Shown here in pieces: positions 51,402 through 60,159 of a stretch of 60,505 bases of DNA (the first letter of the stretch is position 1; the number at the start of each line of letters is the position of its first letter). The DNA is taken from NCBI GenBank assembly GCA_035547915.1, contig DASZTS010000081.1, positions 1 to 60,505 of the forward strand. Direction: 5' to 3'. A program made the translations under genes and the position numbers. Under the pieces are notes generated by a model that was given only the letters and a program-made list of their open reading frames with translations, did no database searches and was not told the origin of the DNA. The stretch is from DASSFG01 sp035547915. GTDB taxonomy: Bacteria; Planctomycetota; Planctomycetia; Pirellulales; JAICIG01.

Positions 51402-51789
51402 ACGCAACGTGCCGATTCCGCAGCAGGTTTTTGTTGCCAGGAGGTGTTTGCTCGGTAGCTAGCGGATTCAGAACCTGACTCCGGGCTGCCACCAAGCAAC
51501 CAACCAACGCAAAAGGAACTTCGCTGATATCACGACCGCAGGTCTTCGTCAGGGCGCGCTCTCCTGACCGAAGACCTGCGGTCGGTTTTGTTGGTGAGTG
51601 GGCAGAGCGCAACTTGCGCGGGGAGGTGCGCGGGGGGCAGCCCAAGCCCACAGGTTGATCCACCCGTATGGGTGGGTTTACGCTCCGGAGCGAGCCTCCC
51701 TATTTCTCCCTCTCGGAAAATTCACGCAATTGCGATTCAATTGGCCGCAACGTCGTGGTAGATTTTGAGGAGCAGATAGGCTTGTCCGT
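51402..51789. other. Intergenic region between porin and CBS gene
   Basis: The first half contains the terminator at 51534-51592. The rest shows no gene. GAGGAG at 51767-51772 is too far from the GTG at 51790 for a standard ribosome binding site; AGG at 51778-51780 fits better. Confidence 0.45.
51534..51592 (+). terminator. Rho-independent terminator of the porin gene
   Basis: A 20-bp stem (51534-51553 with 51563-51583, one bulged C) closes a 9-nt loop and is followed by GGTTTTGTT. It sits 132 nt after the porin stop codon and is the strongest terminator in the window. Confidence 0.9.
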
Positions 51790-52305
51790 GTGGAGGGCCA
51801 GGGAACGAGCGGATTCGTTGCCTGTCCCCGGTGCGCGAACGTGGATCTCGAACTCAATTTGACGACCGAGTCGGTGGAGTTGGCCTCGCCGCTACCACCG
51901 CGGAGCGTTGCGCCCGAGACGCCGCTTCGCGAGGTGTTCGAGCGACTCAAGGGCGAAGGACGCGGCAGCATTCTCGTCTGCCGCGATGGCCGACTGGTCG
52001 GCATCTTCACGGAGCGCGACGCGCTACGCATCATGGCCCGCGGGGGCGATCTCGACGCGCCGGTCGAAACCGTCATGGTTCGCGATCCGGCAACGATCGA
52101 TAAACGGGCGACGGTGGCACAGGCCGTCGAGCGCATGTCGTCCGGCGGCTATCGGCGCCTGCCGATCGTGGACGAGCGGCGGCGACCGGTGGGCATCGTG
52201 CAGGTGTCGGGCATCGTCCACTATCTGGCGGAGCATTTTCCCAAGACAATTTACAATCAACCGCCGGTGTCGCACGCGGTTACGCAACACCGTGAAGGAC
52301 CGTGA
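51790..52305 (+). CDS. Tandem CBS-domain protein with degenerate zinc ribbon
   Basis: This 171-residue protein has two CBS domains (about 35-90 and 95-155), visible as TPLREVFERLKGEG ... GIFTERDALRIM and TVMVRDPATI ... GYRRLPIVDERRRPVGIVQVSGIV. CBS pairs bind adenine nucleotides and tune partner proteins. The N-terminus keeps one CxxC (Cys12, Cys15) aligned with the four-cysteine ribbon of the paralogue at 55596, so the ribbon seems to have lost its second half. The GTG start is the only in-frame start after the upstream stop at 51766. The gene precedes korA by 257 nt, but a promoter in that gap suggests separate transcription. A role in energy-dependent control of the oxidoreductase is inferred from the flanking pair. 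Confidence 0.75.
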   Translation: MEGQGTSGFVACPRCANVDLELNLTTESVELASPLPPRSVAPETPLREVFERLKGEGRGSILVCRDGRLVGIFTERDALRIMARGGDLDAPVETVMVRDPATIDKRATVAQAVERMSSGGYRRLPIVDERRRPVGIVQVSGIVHYLAEHFPKTIYNQPPVSHAVTQHREGP

Positions 52306-52361
52306 ACGAACGCAATCGTGAGCGACCAAGCCGAAGCGAACAGCAGCCACAATGCCGCGCA

Positions 52362-52388
52362 TTGACGGTTGCCGGCGGTCGGTACAAT
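52362..52388 (+). promoter_or_regulatory. Candidate sigma-70 promoter of the korAB operon
   Basis: TTGACG (52362-52367) and TACAAT (52383-52388) are good box matches separated by 15 nt, slightly short of optimal. The predicted leader to the korA ATG is about 170 nt. Confidence 0.5.
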
Positions 52389-52562
52389 TTATTTAATCGA
52401 TCTCTCCTGCCGCCTGATGACCTCACGCGGCGTTGTCCGCGGCGGCAAGCCGAGCGGTACGCCGCACCCTCCTACCCCAGCATTCCGTGTTCTACCCGGC
52501 CGCCGATCGCGGCCCACTCGAACTGATTCTCGATCTTTGTCTAGAAGGAACAGTAACCAGAC

Positions 52563-54425
52563 ATGGCTACCATTACCCGCGGCGACAAGCCCGTTGTGGA
52601 ACTCGAATCGGCCACGGTTCGCTTCTGCGGTGACTCGGGCGACGGCATGCAATTGGCCGGAACGCAATTGACCAACACGTCGGCCTTGGCCGGCAACGAC
52701 GTCGCCACGTTTCCTGACTTCCCGGCCGAGATTCGCGCCCCGCGCGGTACGAAGGCGGGCGTGAGCGGTTTTCAGATCCATTTCGCCAGCAAAGACATCT
52801 ACACGCCGGGCGATCAGGTCGAAGCGCTCGTGGCCATGAACCCGGCGGCCCTGGTGACGAACCTGCCCGATCTGGTGCCGGCCGGCATCCTCATCGTCAA
52901 TCGCGATGCCTTCGACGACAAGGGAATGAAGCAGGCCGGCTATCACGCCAGCCCGCTCGAAGACGGCAGCCTCTCGGGCTACCGGCTGTATCAGGTCGAC
53001 ATGACCAAGCTCACGCGGCTGGCCGTGGAAGAGTGCGGGTTGGGTCAGAAGGAAAGCGACCGTTGCCGCAACTTCTTCGCCATGGGGCTGGTGTTCTGGC
53101 TCTACGATCGCTCGCTCGATCCCACTTTGCGTTACATCGACGCGAAGTTCGCCAAGAAATCGCCGGCGGTGGCCGACGCCAACCGCAAGGCGCTGATGGC
53201 CGGCTACAACTACGGCGAGACCACCGAGGCGTTCGCCGCCCAGTACCGCGTGAACCGGGCCGAACTCCCGCCGGGCACCTATCGCAACCTGACCGGCAAC
53301 GAGGCGACGGCCTACGGTGTCATGACCGCCGCCAAGCGCAGCAACTGCGAGCTGTTCTTGGGCAGCTATCCGATCACGCCGGCCAGCGACATCTTGCACG
53401 AGCTGTCGCGGCATAAGAACTTCGGCGTGCGCACCTTTCAGGCCGAAGACGAAATCGCCGCCATCACGTCGGCCATCGGGGCCGCGTTCGGTGGGGCGAT
53501 GGCCATCACCACGTCCAGCGGGCCGGGCATCGCGCTGAAGCAAGAAGCGATGGGCCTGGCCGTCATGACCGAGCTGCCGCTGTTGATCATCAACGTGCAG
53601 CGCGGCGGTCCGAGCACCGGCCTGCCGACGAAGACCGAACAGGCCGACCTGATGCAAGCCATGTTCGGTCGCAACGGCGAGTGCCCGATGCCCGTCGTCG
53701 CGGCCCGCAGCCCGGCCGACTGTTTCGACATCGTCCAGGAGGCCTGGCGCATCGCCGTGCGCTTCATGACGCCGGTGATGGTGCTCACCGACGGATATAT
53801 CGCCAACGGTTCGGAACCGTGGCGCATTCCGGACGTGTCCGCGATGACTCCCATCGAAGTCAAGCACCCCGGTCCGGGCCACAACGGCGACGTGTTCCAT
53901 CCCTACGAGCGCGACGAGCGATTGTCGCGCCCCTGGGCGCTGCCCGGCACGCCCGGCCTGATGCACCGCATCGGCGGCCTCGAAAAACAGGACATCACGG
54001 GCAACGTGAACTACGAGCCCGACAATCACCAACACATGGTCAACACGCGGGCCAAGAAGGTGGCCAACGTGGCCCTCGACATCCCGTTGCAGGAAGTGAC
54101 CGGGCCGGAACACGCCAAATTGCTCGTCGTGAGCTGGGGCGGCACCTACGGCGCCTGTGCCACCGCGGTGCGCGAAGTGCTCGAAACGGGTGGCTCGGTG
54201 GCCCATTGCCACCTGCGCTACATGAACCCGTTCCCGCGGAACCTGGGCGAGATCCTGGGGCGCTACGAGAAGGTGCTCGTGCCGGAGCTGAACCGCGGGC
54301 AGTTGCGGCTGTTGCTGCGAGGCGAATTCTTGGTCGACGCGATCGGCTTGAACAAGGTCAAAGGCAAGCCGTTCACCGTCGCCGAGATTGTCGACCGGAT
54401 CCAGGAGTTGTTGGCGGACAACTAG
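52563..54425 (+). CDS. korA: 2-oxoacid:ferredoxin oxidoreductase, fused gamma-alpha subunit
   Basis: The protein has 620 residues. Residues ~15-190 are the gamma domain (FCGDSGDGMQLAGTQ ... PAEIRAPRGT). Residues ~240-460 are the alpha pyrimidine-binding domain with YPITPASD (269-276), FQAEDEIAAI and the CoA-site-like TTSSGPGIALKQEAMGLAV. Residues ~500-610 form the transketolase C-terminal-like domain. With KorB it makes the thiamine-diphosphate, Fe-S enzyme that oxidatively decarboxylates a 2-oxoacid, probably 2-oxoglutarate, to acyl-CoA with ferredoxin as electron acceptor, reversibly in the cytoplasm. The gamma-alpha fusion and lack of a separate ferredoxin-like delta subunit match KorAB enzymes; pyruvate as substrate cannot be excluded. 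The start at 52563 has AAGGA about 12 nt upstream. Confidence 0.9.
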   Translation: MATITRGDKPVVELESATVRFCGDSGDGMQLAGTQLTNTSALAGNDVATFPDFPAEIRAPRGTKAGVSGFQIHFASKDIYTPGDQVEALVAMNPAALVTNLPDLVPAGILIVNRDAFDDKGMKQAGYHASPLEDGSLSGYRLYQVDMTKLTRLAVEECGLGQKESDRCRNFFAMGLVFWLYDRSLDPTLRYIDAKFAKKSPAVADANRKALMAGYNYGETTEAFAAQYRVNRAELPPGTYRNLTGNEATAYGVMTAAKRSNCELFLGSYPITPASDILHELSRHKNFGVRTFQAEDEIAAITSAIGAAFGGAMAITTSSGPGIALKQEAMGLAVMTELPLLIINVQRGGPSTGLPTKTEQADLMQAMFGRNGECPMPVVAARSPADCFDIVQEAWRIAVRFMTPVMVLTDGYIANGSEPWRIPDVSAMTPIEVKHPGPGHNGDVFHPYERDERLSRPWALPGTPGLMHRIGGLEKQDITGNVNYEPDNHQHMVNTRAKKVANVALDIPLQEVTGPEHAKLLVVSWGGTYGACATAVREVLETGGSVAHCHLRYMNPFPRNLGEILGRYEKVLVPELNRGQLRLLLRGEFLVDAIGLNKVKGKPFTVAEIVDRIQELLADN

Positions 54426-54466
54426 TCAGTCAGCTAGTTAATCAGTATTCGTTTCGATGTGACCGA

Positions 54467-54482
54467 CGGATCGAGAGATCCG
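54467..54482 (+). promoter_or_regulatory. GNRA-type stem-loop between korA and korB
   Basis: CGGATC-GAGA-GATCCG is a perfect 6-bp stem with a GNRA tetraloop in the 116-nt intercistronic space. It may stabilise or process the mRNA; there is no T-run, so it is not a terminator. Confidence 0.4.
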
Positions 54483-54541
54483 CCTCAGATAAAAAACTTC
54501 GTTCGGAATCATTCCACTCAGAGAAAAGGTATCAAACACCC

Positions 54542-55564
54542 ATGGCTACTGATTCGGCGTTGCCGGTGCTGACCGCCAATGATTTTGCCAGCGACCAAGA
54601 CGTGCGCTGGTGCCCCGGTTGCGGCGATTATTCCATCTTGGCCCAGATGAAGAAGATGCTGCCGACGCTGGGCGTGACCCAGGAGAACACGGTGTTCATC
54701 TCGGGCATCGGCTGCTCCAGCCGCTTTCCGTATTACATGAATACCTACGGCATGCACTCGATCCACGGTCGTGCGCCGGCCGTGGCGACCGGTCTCAAAT
54801 CGGCCCGGCCCGACCTGTCGGTATGGGTGATCACCGGCGACGGCGACGGCCTGAGCATCGGCGGCAACCACCTGATGCACTGCATCCGCCGCAACCTCGA
54901 CATCAACATCGTCCTGTTCAATAACCGCATCTACGGCCTGACCAAGGGGCAATACTCGCCGACGTCGCCGTTCGGCAAGGTGACCAAGAGCACGCCGATG
55001 GGCACCATCGACAACCCCTTGGCCCCCCTGTGCATCGCCATCGGCTGCGAAGCGACCTTCGTCGCCCGCTCGATCGACACGAACATCAAGCACTTGGGCA
55101 CGGTGCTCAAGCGGGCGGCCGAGCATCGCGGCATCTCCTTCGTCGAGGTCTATCAGAACTGCAACGTGTTCAACGACGGCGCCTTCGACTACGCCACCGA
55201 CCGCGAAAAGAAGTTCGACACCACGCTCGAGCTGGAACATGGCAAGCCGTTGATCTTCGGCAAGAATCGCGACAAGGGGATCCGCCTGAACGGCATCAAC
55301 CCCGAGGTCGTTACCTTGGGTAAGGGCATCAGCGAAGACGACTTGCTCTTCCACGACGAGCAGGCGCCCGAGCCCACGCTGGCCTACTTGCTCAGCCGGA
55401 TGCGGCATCCGGAATTCCCCGAGCCGATCGGCGTCTTCCGCCAGGTCGACCGGCCGAAGTACGACGAGTTGATCAACTCGCAGATCGCCGAAGCCCGTCA
55501 GAGCAAGGGCGAAGGCGACTTGCAGAAGCTGTACACTTCGGGAGATACCTGGACCGTCGAATAA
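54542..55564 (+). CDS. korB: 2-oxoacid:ferredoxin oxidoreductase, beta subunit
   Basis: The protein has 340 residues. It carries the thiamine-diphosphate site GDGDG (99-103) with the downstream FNN (126-128). The four cysteines expected for the beta-subunit 4Fe-4S cluster are present: Cys24 and Cys27 in WCPGCGD, Cys58 in GIGCSSR and Cys207 in QNCNVFND. The C-terminal extension (LLFHDEQAPEPTLAYLLSRM ... QVDRPKYDEL) is typical of KorB. It pairs with KorA to transfer electrons from the 2-oxoacid to ferredoxin. The ATG at 54542 begins the conserved sequence; AAAGG lies about 12 nt upstream, and any longer reading would overlap korA in another frame. A CBS gene follows after 31 nt, in the same transcript. 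Confidence 0.92.
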   Translation: MATDSALPVLTANDFASDQDVRWCPGCGDYSILAQMKKMLPTLGVTQENTVFISGIGCSSRFPYYMNTYGMHSIHGRAPAVATGLKSARPDLSVWVITGDGDGLSIGGNHLMHCIRRNLDINIVLFNNRIYGLTKGQYSPTSPFGKVTKSTPMGTIDNPLAPLCIAIGCEATFVARSIDTNIKHLGTVLKRAAEHRGISFVEVYQNCNVFNDGAFDYATDREKKFDTTLELEHGKPLIFGKNRDKGIRLNGINPEVVTLGKGISEDDLLFHDEQAPEPTLAYLLSRMRHPEFPEPIGVFRQVDRPKYDELINSQIAEARQSKGEGDLQKLYTSGDTWTVE

Positions 55565-55595
55565 GCGACGGCAAATAAGCAACGAGGTTCAGGCG

Positions 55596-56120
55596 ATGGC
55601 CGAATGCCCGTATTGCGGCGTCGAGAATATCGACGGAGCCGATCTGTGTGACGAATGTCAGCAGCCGCTCGATTATCTCTCCAAGCCGCGTGCCGGCACG
55701 CCGATCGAACGCAGCCTGATGAAAGATCGGGTCTCGTCGCTCGCTCCCAATCCGCCCGTCACCGTCGCGCCGGATCGGCCCGTGCGCGAAGTGCTCGAAT
55801 TGATGGTCGAGCGGCAGGTGGGCTGCGTCATCGTCGTCCGCCAAGAACAGATCGTCGGGGTCTTCAGCGAACGAGACGCGCTCGATCGGTTGAACGTGAA
55901 GTTCGCCGAGTTGGGGTACCGCCCGGTCTCGCAGTTCATGACCCCCTCGCCCGAAACGGTCGACAGCGAGGCCCGCATCGCCTTCGCCATCCACAAGATG
56001 GACGTGGGCGGCTACCGGCACATGCCGGTGGTGACGCAGGGCCGCATCAGCGGTGTCATTTCGGTGCGCGACGTGCTGCGCTACATCACCGAAAAGGTCC
56101 GTTCCGCCACCGCGACCTAA
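55596..56120 (+). CDS. CBS-domain protein with N-terminal zinc ribbon
   Basis: The protein has 174 residues. The N-terminus is a compact zinc ribbon with Cys4, Cys7, Cys18 and Cys21 (AECPYCGVENIDGADLCDEC). Two CBS domains follow (about 45-170), seen as RPVREVLELMVERQVGCVIVV ... GVFSERDALDRL and SQFMTPSPETVD ... GYRHMPVVTQGRISGVISVRD. CBS pairs sense AMP, ATP or similar ligands; the ribbon could contact a partner protein or nucleic acid. The gene starts 31 nt after korB with GAGG 9 nt upstream of the ATG, so it is co-transcribed with korAB and is a good candidate regulator of that enzyme. It ends 9 nt from the convergent DUF1501 gene. Confidence 0.85.
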   Translation: MAECPYCGVENIDGADLCDECQQPLDYLSKPRAGTPIERSLMKDRVSSLAPNPPVTVAPDRPVREVLELMVERQVGCVIVVRQEQIVGVFSERDALDRLNVKFAELGYRPVSQFMTPSPETVDSEARIAFAIHKMDVGGYRHMPVVTQGRISGVISVRDVLRYITEKVRSATAT

Positions 56121-56129
56121 CTGCCGCTC

Positions 56130-57602
56130 TTAGGCCAGCAGGCCGTGGATCGGCTCGCCGTGATAGATCGGGTGCGGCCGCTCGAGGTCGTCGTGCCAGA
56201 CGGCGGTGGCCGGGATACCGAGCGCGTGATAGATCGTGGCCGCCATGTTCTCGGGCTTCTGCGGGGAACTGGCCGGGTGGCCGCCATCCTTGTCGGACGA
56301 ACCGACCACCGTTCCGCCGCGCACTCCGGCTCCCGCGAAGAAGACCGTCTGCACGGCGCCCCAATGGTCGCGACCCGGTCCGCCGAACGATTGGGGCAGG
56401 GTGGAAAGCTTTGGTGTGCGGCCGAACTCGCCCGCCATTACCACCATTGTGCTCTGTAGCAATCCACTCGCCTCGAGATCGTCGAGCAGGGCGGAAAGCG
56501 CCTTGTCGGTAGGTGGCAGGAGTTTGTCCTTGAGCCGCGGGAAGGCATCGCCGTGCGTGTCCCACGTTTCGTTGTTGCCCAGGTTGACCTGCACCAGATT
56601 CACGCCGGCTTCGACCAACCGGTAGGCCATCAGCAGCGACCAACCGAAACTGTTGCGTCCGTAACGGTCCTGTATGGCAGGCTCGGCCGCCGTGACGTCG
56701 ATCGCCCGGCGCACCTTCGCATCGGCCAACAGCGAAATGGCACTCTGGCGATAGGTGTCGAACTTCTCGATCTCGGCCGCGCGCTCGAGATGCGATCGTT
56801 GGCGATCGATCTCGGTCAGCACCGCCAGCCGTTCGCCAAATCGCTCGCCCGACAACCCCTGGGGCAAGCTCAAGTTGGGCGCTTGGTAGACGCGGTCGTC
56901 GGGCGCGGCCGGCGGCTTCTTCGTCTCATTCGGAAACGTGTATTCGGGATAGGCACCTCGCCAGAACGGATTGCCATAGGGCGAGGCTTCGATGAACCAT
57001 GGTTCGCGCCGACGACCCATCTGGCCGCCGTAGGCGCCCGGCAATACCCGTCCCGACCAATGGACGAGTCGTTCCGGCAACACGACGGCCGGCGGCAGAT
57101 TGTCGCTGCGCGGCGGCGTGTTGTAACCGGCCATCGAGGTGATCGACGGCCAATCCGTCGACTTCGGTTCGCTGGTGAAGCCGAACCCTGGCGGCAGGTC
57201 GGAGCGACCGGTGAGCATCATGAAATGCCCGTCGGTGTGCGAGTTGGACCAATGGGTGAGCGACCGCACCAGCGCCCAGCGGTTGCTCCGCGCGGCGAGC
57301 AGCGGCAGGTGCTCGCAGATCTCGATGCCGGGAGTCGCCGTGGCGATCGGCTCGAATTCACCACGAATCTCCGCCGGCGCGTGCGGCTTCAAATCGAAGC
57401 TTTCATGCTGAGCCAGTCCACCGGACAGGAAGATATAGATGCACGAAAGGGCCCGCGGTTTGGCGCCCGCCGTGGGCGAGGCCGCCCGCAGGGCTGCCAG
57501 ATGGTTGCTTCCCAACCCGACCAAACCGAGCGCCCCGGCCTGCAAGGCCACCCGGCGCGAGACACCTGGATGGGGCGGAATCAAGCTCCTGCGTCGACTC
57601 AT
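56130..57602 (-). CDS. DUF1501 domain-containing protein (Tat-exported, sulfatase-like fold)
   Basis: The protein has 490 residues. A twin-arginine signal is visible near the N-terminus (SRRVALQAGALGLVGLG). Family blocks include CIYIFLSGGLAQHESFDLKP, HTDGHFMMLTG, NNETWDTHGDAFPRL, MAGEFGRTP, GRDHW and DGGHPA, with the His/Asp-rich motifs of the alkaline-phosphatase/sulfatase-like superfamily to which DUF1501 is related. Planctomycetes carry dozens, usually beside DUF1549/DUF1553 cytochrome-type partners; none is present here. The ATG at 57602 is chosen because GGAAGG lies 5 nt upstream; the GTG at 57608 would overlap that site. It follows the VIT/vWA gene by 193 nt and may share its transcript. 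The protein is probably periplasmic, with an unknown substrate. Confidence 0.85.
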   Translation of the reverse strand: MSRRRSLIPPHPGVSRRVALQAGALGLVGLGSNHLAALRAASPTAGAKPRALSCIYIFLSGGLAQHESFDLKPHAPAEIRGEFEPIATATPGIEICEHLPLLAARSNRWALVRSLTHWSNSHTDGHFMMLTGRSDLPPGFGFTSEPKSTDWPSITSMAGYNTPPRSDNLPPAVVLPERLVHWSGRVLPGAYGGQMGRRREPWFIEASPYGNPFWRGAYPEYTFPNETKKPPAAPDDRVYQAPNLSLPQGLSGERFGERLAVLTEIDRQRSHLERAAEIEKFDTYRQSAISLLADAKVRRAIDVTAAEPAIQDRYGRNSFGWSLLMAYRLVEAGVNLVQVNLGNNETWDTHGDAFPRLKDKLLPPTDKALSALLDDLEASGLLQSTMVVMAGEFGRTPKLSTLPQSFGGPGRDHWGAVQTVFFAGAGVRGGTVVGSSDKDGGHPASSPQKPENMAATIYHALGIPATAVWHDDLERPHPIYHGEPIHGLLA

Positions 57603-57795
57603 AGCCACCTTCCATCGCGACGAACGGAAACCGCCCTCCGTTCTCTCTTCGTTGGCTACCCGTGCTACCCGACGGCATCAGGATACCGGTTCGGCCCCAC
57701 CGATGCCACAGCGAGCATCGGGTAGCGACAGGCAACCAACGGTTCGTCACGTGATGGAAACGGTTCGACGCACCCGCGGCGAAATCGATCTTCCA

Positions 57796-60159
57796 CTACG
57801 GTTCGATCAAGAACGCCTCGCCGTCGAGTTGGAGGAGCACTGGATCGTCGAAGACCAGGAACTGCGACAACTTGCGGCCGTAGCGGTCGGCGAGCTTGAA
57901 ATACTCGTCGCTGAACTGGGTCACGCGCTGTGCCTTCTTGTCCTGCTCATCGGTCACGGTCGAATCGACCCAACGATTCCCGCGGCGGTAGAACGCCTTG
58001 TTGGCGACGTTTTGCACGGTCTCGCCGGCTTGTTCCAAGGATGCGTCGAATTTGTCGGCATCGCTCGCCGGCTGTGCGGCCGCGGCGGGGCGGCCCGCGT
58101 TGCGCCTGCCCGGTAGGCGTCCGGCTGCGAACCCGCCGGCCGGCTTGGCCGCTTCGGCGGCCTCGGCCCGCTGGAGCGCGCCCTTCATGCCGCGCTGGTA
58201 GAAGGCGTTGGCCCCTTGCGTCTCTTCGAGTTGGCTCAGCCGGTCCTTGGCGCGGGCGGCGTTACTCGACAGGGCGTGTAACGACACGTTCTCGTCCGCC
58301 AGGAAGGATGTGTAGGGCGTGATGATGCCATGTCGCGTCGAGAGCGCCACGAGTTCCTGGATCAGTTCGTCGTTCTTCCCTTGCAGGTCGAGTTCGTCGA
58401 TGATCTCGCCCACGCGCCGCACCGCCCACAATCGCTCGATGAAGGCGAACGTCTCGTCCTTGCTTTCGGCCACCAGGTCGGCCGGGAAGTCGAAACGCTT
58501 TTGCTGCCCATGGACGTTGCCGGTGATGGAGACCTTGGCGGCTCCCGGCTTGCGATAACGGCCCACGAGCGCGAGTTGCTCGCCGGCAAACAGGTCGACG
58601 ACCTGCTTCGGATAGATGCGATTCACGGCCCCTTCCGCCGCGCCCGGCAAGGCGTCGACGGAAAACTGGATGACGACGTCGGTCAACACCGGCGCTTCGA
58701 GCTTCTGGAACAGGCGGCTGACGCGCTCTTCGATATGTTCGTTCGGCCGCACGTATTCACTCTGCCCGAAATTCTGTCGCACAAGCTTGTCGAGCAGCCG
58801 GCTGTTGACGTCGTACCCCACGCCGAAGGCGAGCACTCTGCCGTGCACGCGATTGTTCGTCTGCGAATTGGCCACGATTTTCTGCTCGTTCACTTCGCCG
58901 GCCGTCGGCAAACCGTCCGTCAGGAACAACACGTAGCTGGGACGCGCCGAGTCGGCAAGCTGTCGCAGGGCCGTAGTCAGGGCGCCGTCGATGTTCGTGC
59001 TGCCACCCGCGTAAATACCATCGACGAAACCGAGCGCCGCTTGCCGCGATTCCTCGTTGAATCTTTGCAACTCGGGGCGGAACGACTCGACGGCGTTGTC
59101 GTAGGCCACGATGTTAAACAGGTCGCCTTCGCGCAAATGGTTGAGCACGAATTTGAGCGCCCCCTTGGCCTGCTCGATCTTCTCTCCGGTCATGCTGCCC
59201 GAGCGGTCGACCACGAACACGACGGTCTTCTTCGGCCGTTCGCCGCCCGCGTCGTCGCGCCGTTCGATGGCCGGCGTGGTGAGCAACAGGAAATAGCCGT
59301 CGTCCGTTCCCGGCGGATGGTAGCTGAGCACGTTGGCGCCGAGTTTGCCGTTGTCGGCGTCGTACAGCAGCCGGAAATCGGTCGTGGGGACCTCGTGCTG
59401 GCTCTTGAAGGAGACCGTCGCGTGGTGCGCGTCTCGCTTCAACTCGACGGAGTGTGTCGGGCTGTAGACGTTCTTGATCTCACCCTTGGTCTCGATCGCC
59501 ACTTCAATGTTCAGCCGTTCCACGGGATGCGAAGTGTATTTGGCCGTCGACAGTGGAAACAAGAAATCGGTCAGGCCGTGGTCTTTGCGGCAGAGCTGTG
59601 AATATTGCAGAGTGACTTTTCGTTCCGCGCCTGGCGGCACCGGAAAGACACTCGTTTGGAACATGCCCGTGCCGAGCCATTCCAGCAGCGCCGGGTCGCG
59701 ATTCTTGCGGACGATCGCTTCGTAGGTCTGCCGGGCGGTGTCCTTCGGGAGCAACCGGGCGGGAAATTCCTTGCCGTCGACGAGCAGCGTGAGTTGGTCG
59801 ATGGCGCCGTCGTAGGGCAACGGGAAGACGAAGCAGACTTCCATCTGCACGCTCCCCGTATTGACGAACGACTGCGATACCTGCACCCGCGCGATCTGTT
59901 CCTGCAATTTCACGCGCACGTCGATCTCATGAATCTTATAGCTCGACACCGGATGCGCGGCGACCGGAACCGCGACCACGTGCGGTCTGGGCAGCCGCAC
60001 GTGTTGCCCCGGCTCGATGTTGATCAACAGTCCCTGGGCCGCAACGGGCACGGCCGACAGCAGAGGCAGCAGAAGGGCCCCTAAGGCGGTCCAAAGAGCG
60101 GTCAACCCCGGATAGACGGGGGCATTCGTGGCCCGTGGGCGGGTCGGTCGGGTGAACAT
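57796..60159 (-). CDS. VIT and von Willebrand factor A domain protein, secreted
   Basis: The protein has 787 residues. A signal peptide or anchor (hydrophobic LWTALGALLLPLLSAVPVAAQ, about 22-42) precedes a VIT domain (about 46-190, IHEIDVRVKLQEQIARVQVSQSF ... MEVCFVFPLP in outline). A vWA domain follows (about 310-500) with an intact MIDAS DRSGS (318-322) and the later LTDGLPTAGE. A helical region and an Ala/Gly/Arg-rich linker lead to a C-terminal domain ending QLDGEAFLIEP. VIT-vWA proteins (inter-alpha-trypsin-inhibitor-like) bind metal-dependent ligands in the periplasm or at the surface. The ATG at 60159 has GAGGAGG 10 nt upstream and gives the signal peptide; the 97-residue upstream extension is composition-poor. 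An ECF-like promoter lies about 110 nt upstream. Confidence 0.88.
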   Translation of the reverse strand: MFTRPTRPRATNAPVYPGLTALWTALGALLLPLLSAVPVAAQGLLINIEPGQHVRLPRPHVVAVPVAAHPVSSYKIHEIDVRVKLQEQIARVQVSQSFVNTGSVQMEVCFVFPLPYDGAIDQLTLLVDGKEFPARLLPKDTARQTYEAIVRKNRDPALLEWLGTGMFQTSVFPVPPGAERKVTLQYSQLCRKDHGLTDFLFPLSTAKYTSHPVERLNIEVAIETKGEIKNVYSPTHSVELKRDAHHATVSFKSQHEVPTTDFRLLYDADNGKLGANVLSYHPPGTDDGYFLLLTTPAIERRDDAGGERPKKTVVFVVDRSGSMTGEKIEQAKGALKFVLNHLREGDLFNIVAYDNAVESFRPELQRFNEESRQAALGFVDGIYAGGSTNIDGALTTALRQLADSARPSYVLFLTDGLPTAGEVNEQKIVANSQTNNRVHGRVLAFGVGYDVNSRLLDKLVRQNFGQSEYVRPNEHIEERVSRLFQKLEAPVLTDVVIQFSVDALPGAAEGAVNRIYPKQVVDLFAGEQLALVGRYRKPGAAKVSITGNVHGQQKRFDFPADLVAESKDETFAFIERLWAVRRVGEIIDELDLQGKNDELIQELVALSTRHGIITPYTSFLADENVSLHALSSNAARAKDRLSQLEETQGANAFYQRGMKGALQRAEAAEAAKPAGGFAAGRLPGRRNAGRPAAAAQPASDADKFDASLEQAGETVQNVANKAFYRRGNRWVDSTVTDEQDKKAQRVTQFSDEYFKLADRYGRKLSQFLVFDDPVLLQLDGEAFLIEP

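Noticed and set aside
53681..54541. A long N-terminal extension of korB overlapping korA
   Set aside because: It is an out-of-frame reading of korA; the conserved beta-subunit sequence starts at 54542 with its own ribosome binding site.
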